Positions 6,135 to 6,382 of a stretch of 6,382 nt of DNA are shown here, one piece after another. Position 1 is the stretch's first letter, and every line of letters begins with the position of its first letter. Origin of the DNA: Firmicutes bacterium UBA1768 (GTDB lineage: Bacteria; Bacillota; Clostridia; Peptostreptococcales; Anaerovoracaceae); the NCBI GenBank assembly GCA_002315335.1, contig DCGW01000020.1:1-6382 (forward strand), written 5' to 3'. The notes under the pieces are model-generated. The model made no database searches. It worked only from the letters and a program-made list of their open reading frames with translations, and had not been told where the DNA came from. A program made the translations under genes and the position numbers.

Positions 6135-6253
6135 TGCTATGGTCCTGATCAGGACTACTCAGAAGTCCCATTCCGAGTCGTAGCAGATATCAACCAACAC
6201 GCCGGTCTCAGCTTATATCGTATTGTTTGACACGAGTCACGGCGACTACGTGT
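6135..6253 (-). promoter_or_regulatory. Structured 5' leader of the membrane protein-CLC operon (family not recognised)
   Basis: Four helices can be drawn in order on the minus strand. A 5' hairpin at 6230-6253 (ACACG+AGTC with GACT+CGTGT, one bulge, 5-nt loop) comes first. A stem follows at 6186-6219 closed by GATAT/ATATC. Next is TGCTA (6181-6185) pairing TAGCA (6135-6139), which encloses two hairpins: ACTCGGAA/TTCTGAGT (6157-6178, one G-U) and GTCCT/AGGAC (6142-6155). The last group makes a compact three-way junction stacked directly on the GATAT stem. GGACT (6164-6168) can instead pair with AGTCC (6152-6156), which is incompatible with both inner hairpins, so two folds compete. An A-rich single strand then leads to the ribosome site. 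There is no intrinsic terminator, so control, if any, would act on translation or RNA stability. It does not match riboswitch cores I know. Confidence 0.5.
6142..6155. repeat. 14-bp perfect palindrome
   Basis: GTCCTGATCAGGAC is its own reverse complement. It lies about 100 nt downstream of the predicted transcription start. It is explained here as a hairpin arm pair of the leader RNA, but as DNA it could also be an operator for a dimeric protein. Confidence 0.6.
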
Positions 6254-6256
6254 TTC

Positions 6257-6285
6257 ATTATACCACACCCGGCACGAACTATAAA
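6257..6285 (-). promoter_or_regulatory. Extended -10 promoter of the membrane protein-CLC operon
   Basis: TATAAT at 6257-6262 is a perfect -10 box and is preceded by TGG, giving the extended form TGnTATAAT. At 17 nt spacing the -35 is TTTATA (6280-6285), a weak match, as is common for extended -10 promoters. The predicted start near 6250-6253 coincides with the first base of the leader's 5' hairpin. A second, weaker TGCTATGAT lies just upstream at 6289-6297. Confidence 0.65.
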
Positions 6286-6353
6286 TGTATCATAGCAAAA
6301 AATAGTATACTTCCTACATGCTTTTGACTCCAGTTCTAAATACAGCCGACCAT

Positions 6354-6371
6354 ATTGTGACAGAATTGTGA
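6354..6371. repeat. Direct repeat ATTGTGA at one helical-turn spacing
   Basis: ATTGTGA occurs at 6354-6360 and again at 6365-6371, offset by 11 bp. It is about 100 bp upstream of the promoter at 6257. Paired binding of a regulator is possible, but the motif is short and the window ends here. No gene is seen in 6286-6382. Confidence 0.3.
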
Positions 6372-6382
6372 ACAAAACTTAC

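Noticed and set aside
6121..6180. 5S rRNA fragment, because of TGGGACTTCTGAGTAG-like wording
   Set aside because: The conserved 5S interior (CCGAAC and loop E region) is absent and the helices do not match.
6140..6220. TPP riboswitch, because of AAGCTGAGA and CTGATC fragments
   Set aside because: The order and spacing are wrong: the 5' GGGGUGC and the GAACCUGAUCUGGAUAAU core are missing.
6100..6260. Fluoride (crcB) riboswitch ahead of a CLC gene
   Set aside because: CLC-F exporters are often preceded by this switch, but the conserved GGCGAUGG...UUCGCC and CUGAUG elements are not present, and the CLC protein here is YfeO-like.

Overview
The window looks like chromosomal DNA from an anaerobic Gram-positive bacterium of class Clostridia. 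The reasons are the EF-Tu sequence, strong AGGAGG-type ribosome sites with some TTG starts, moderate-to-low GC, and a large secreted protein carrying DUF6273, MucBP and FIVAR-type modules, a combination typical of gut and rumen Clostridia. I cannot name the genus. Every gene I can support is on the minus strand, so transcription runs from high to low coordinates.

Read in the direction of transcription: (a) 6254-6382 is intergenic, with a TGGTATAAT extended -10 promoter at 6257-6262 and a direct repeat at the window edge. (b) 6115-6253 is a leader of about 140 nt that folds into several nested stems, including a possible three-way junction, followed by a small hairpin touching the ribosome site. 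(c) 5476-6093 is a 205-residue membrane protein I do not recognise. (d) 4127-5443 is a CLC-superfamily ion transport protein of the YfeO-like type, 32 nt downstream. (e) 1111-4047 is a 978-residue secreted multi-domain surface protein. (f) About 962-1110 is a decayed coding remnant. (g) 636-965 is a small cysteine-rich DUF3795 protein whose ATG overlaps the stop of the remnant's frame. (h) A strong hairpin at 518-549 closes this unit.

A second unit starts just past the terminator. A sigma-A type promoter (TTGACA, 18 nt, TAAAAT) drives tRNA-Thr(GGU) and then tuf, which runs off the left edge after 81 codons. A 12-bp inverted repeat with a 66-nt interior lies between the tRNA and tuf. It may be a processing stem or a tuf leader.

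From 6093 down to 636 I see no convincing internal promoter or terminator. The membrane protein, the CLC protein, the surface protein and the DUF3795 protein could therefore share one transcript, though only the first two are close enough for this to be likely. No mobile element, CRISPR array or integrase is visible. The least explained parts are the folded leader, the unknown membrane partner of the CLC gene, the surface protein with a lectin-like module nested in an Ig-like domain, and the gene remnant ahead of DUF3795.
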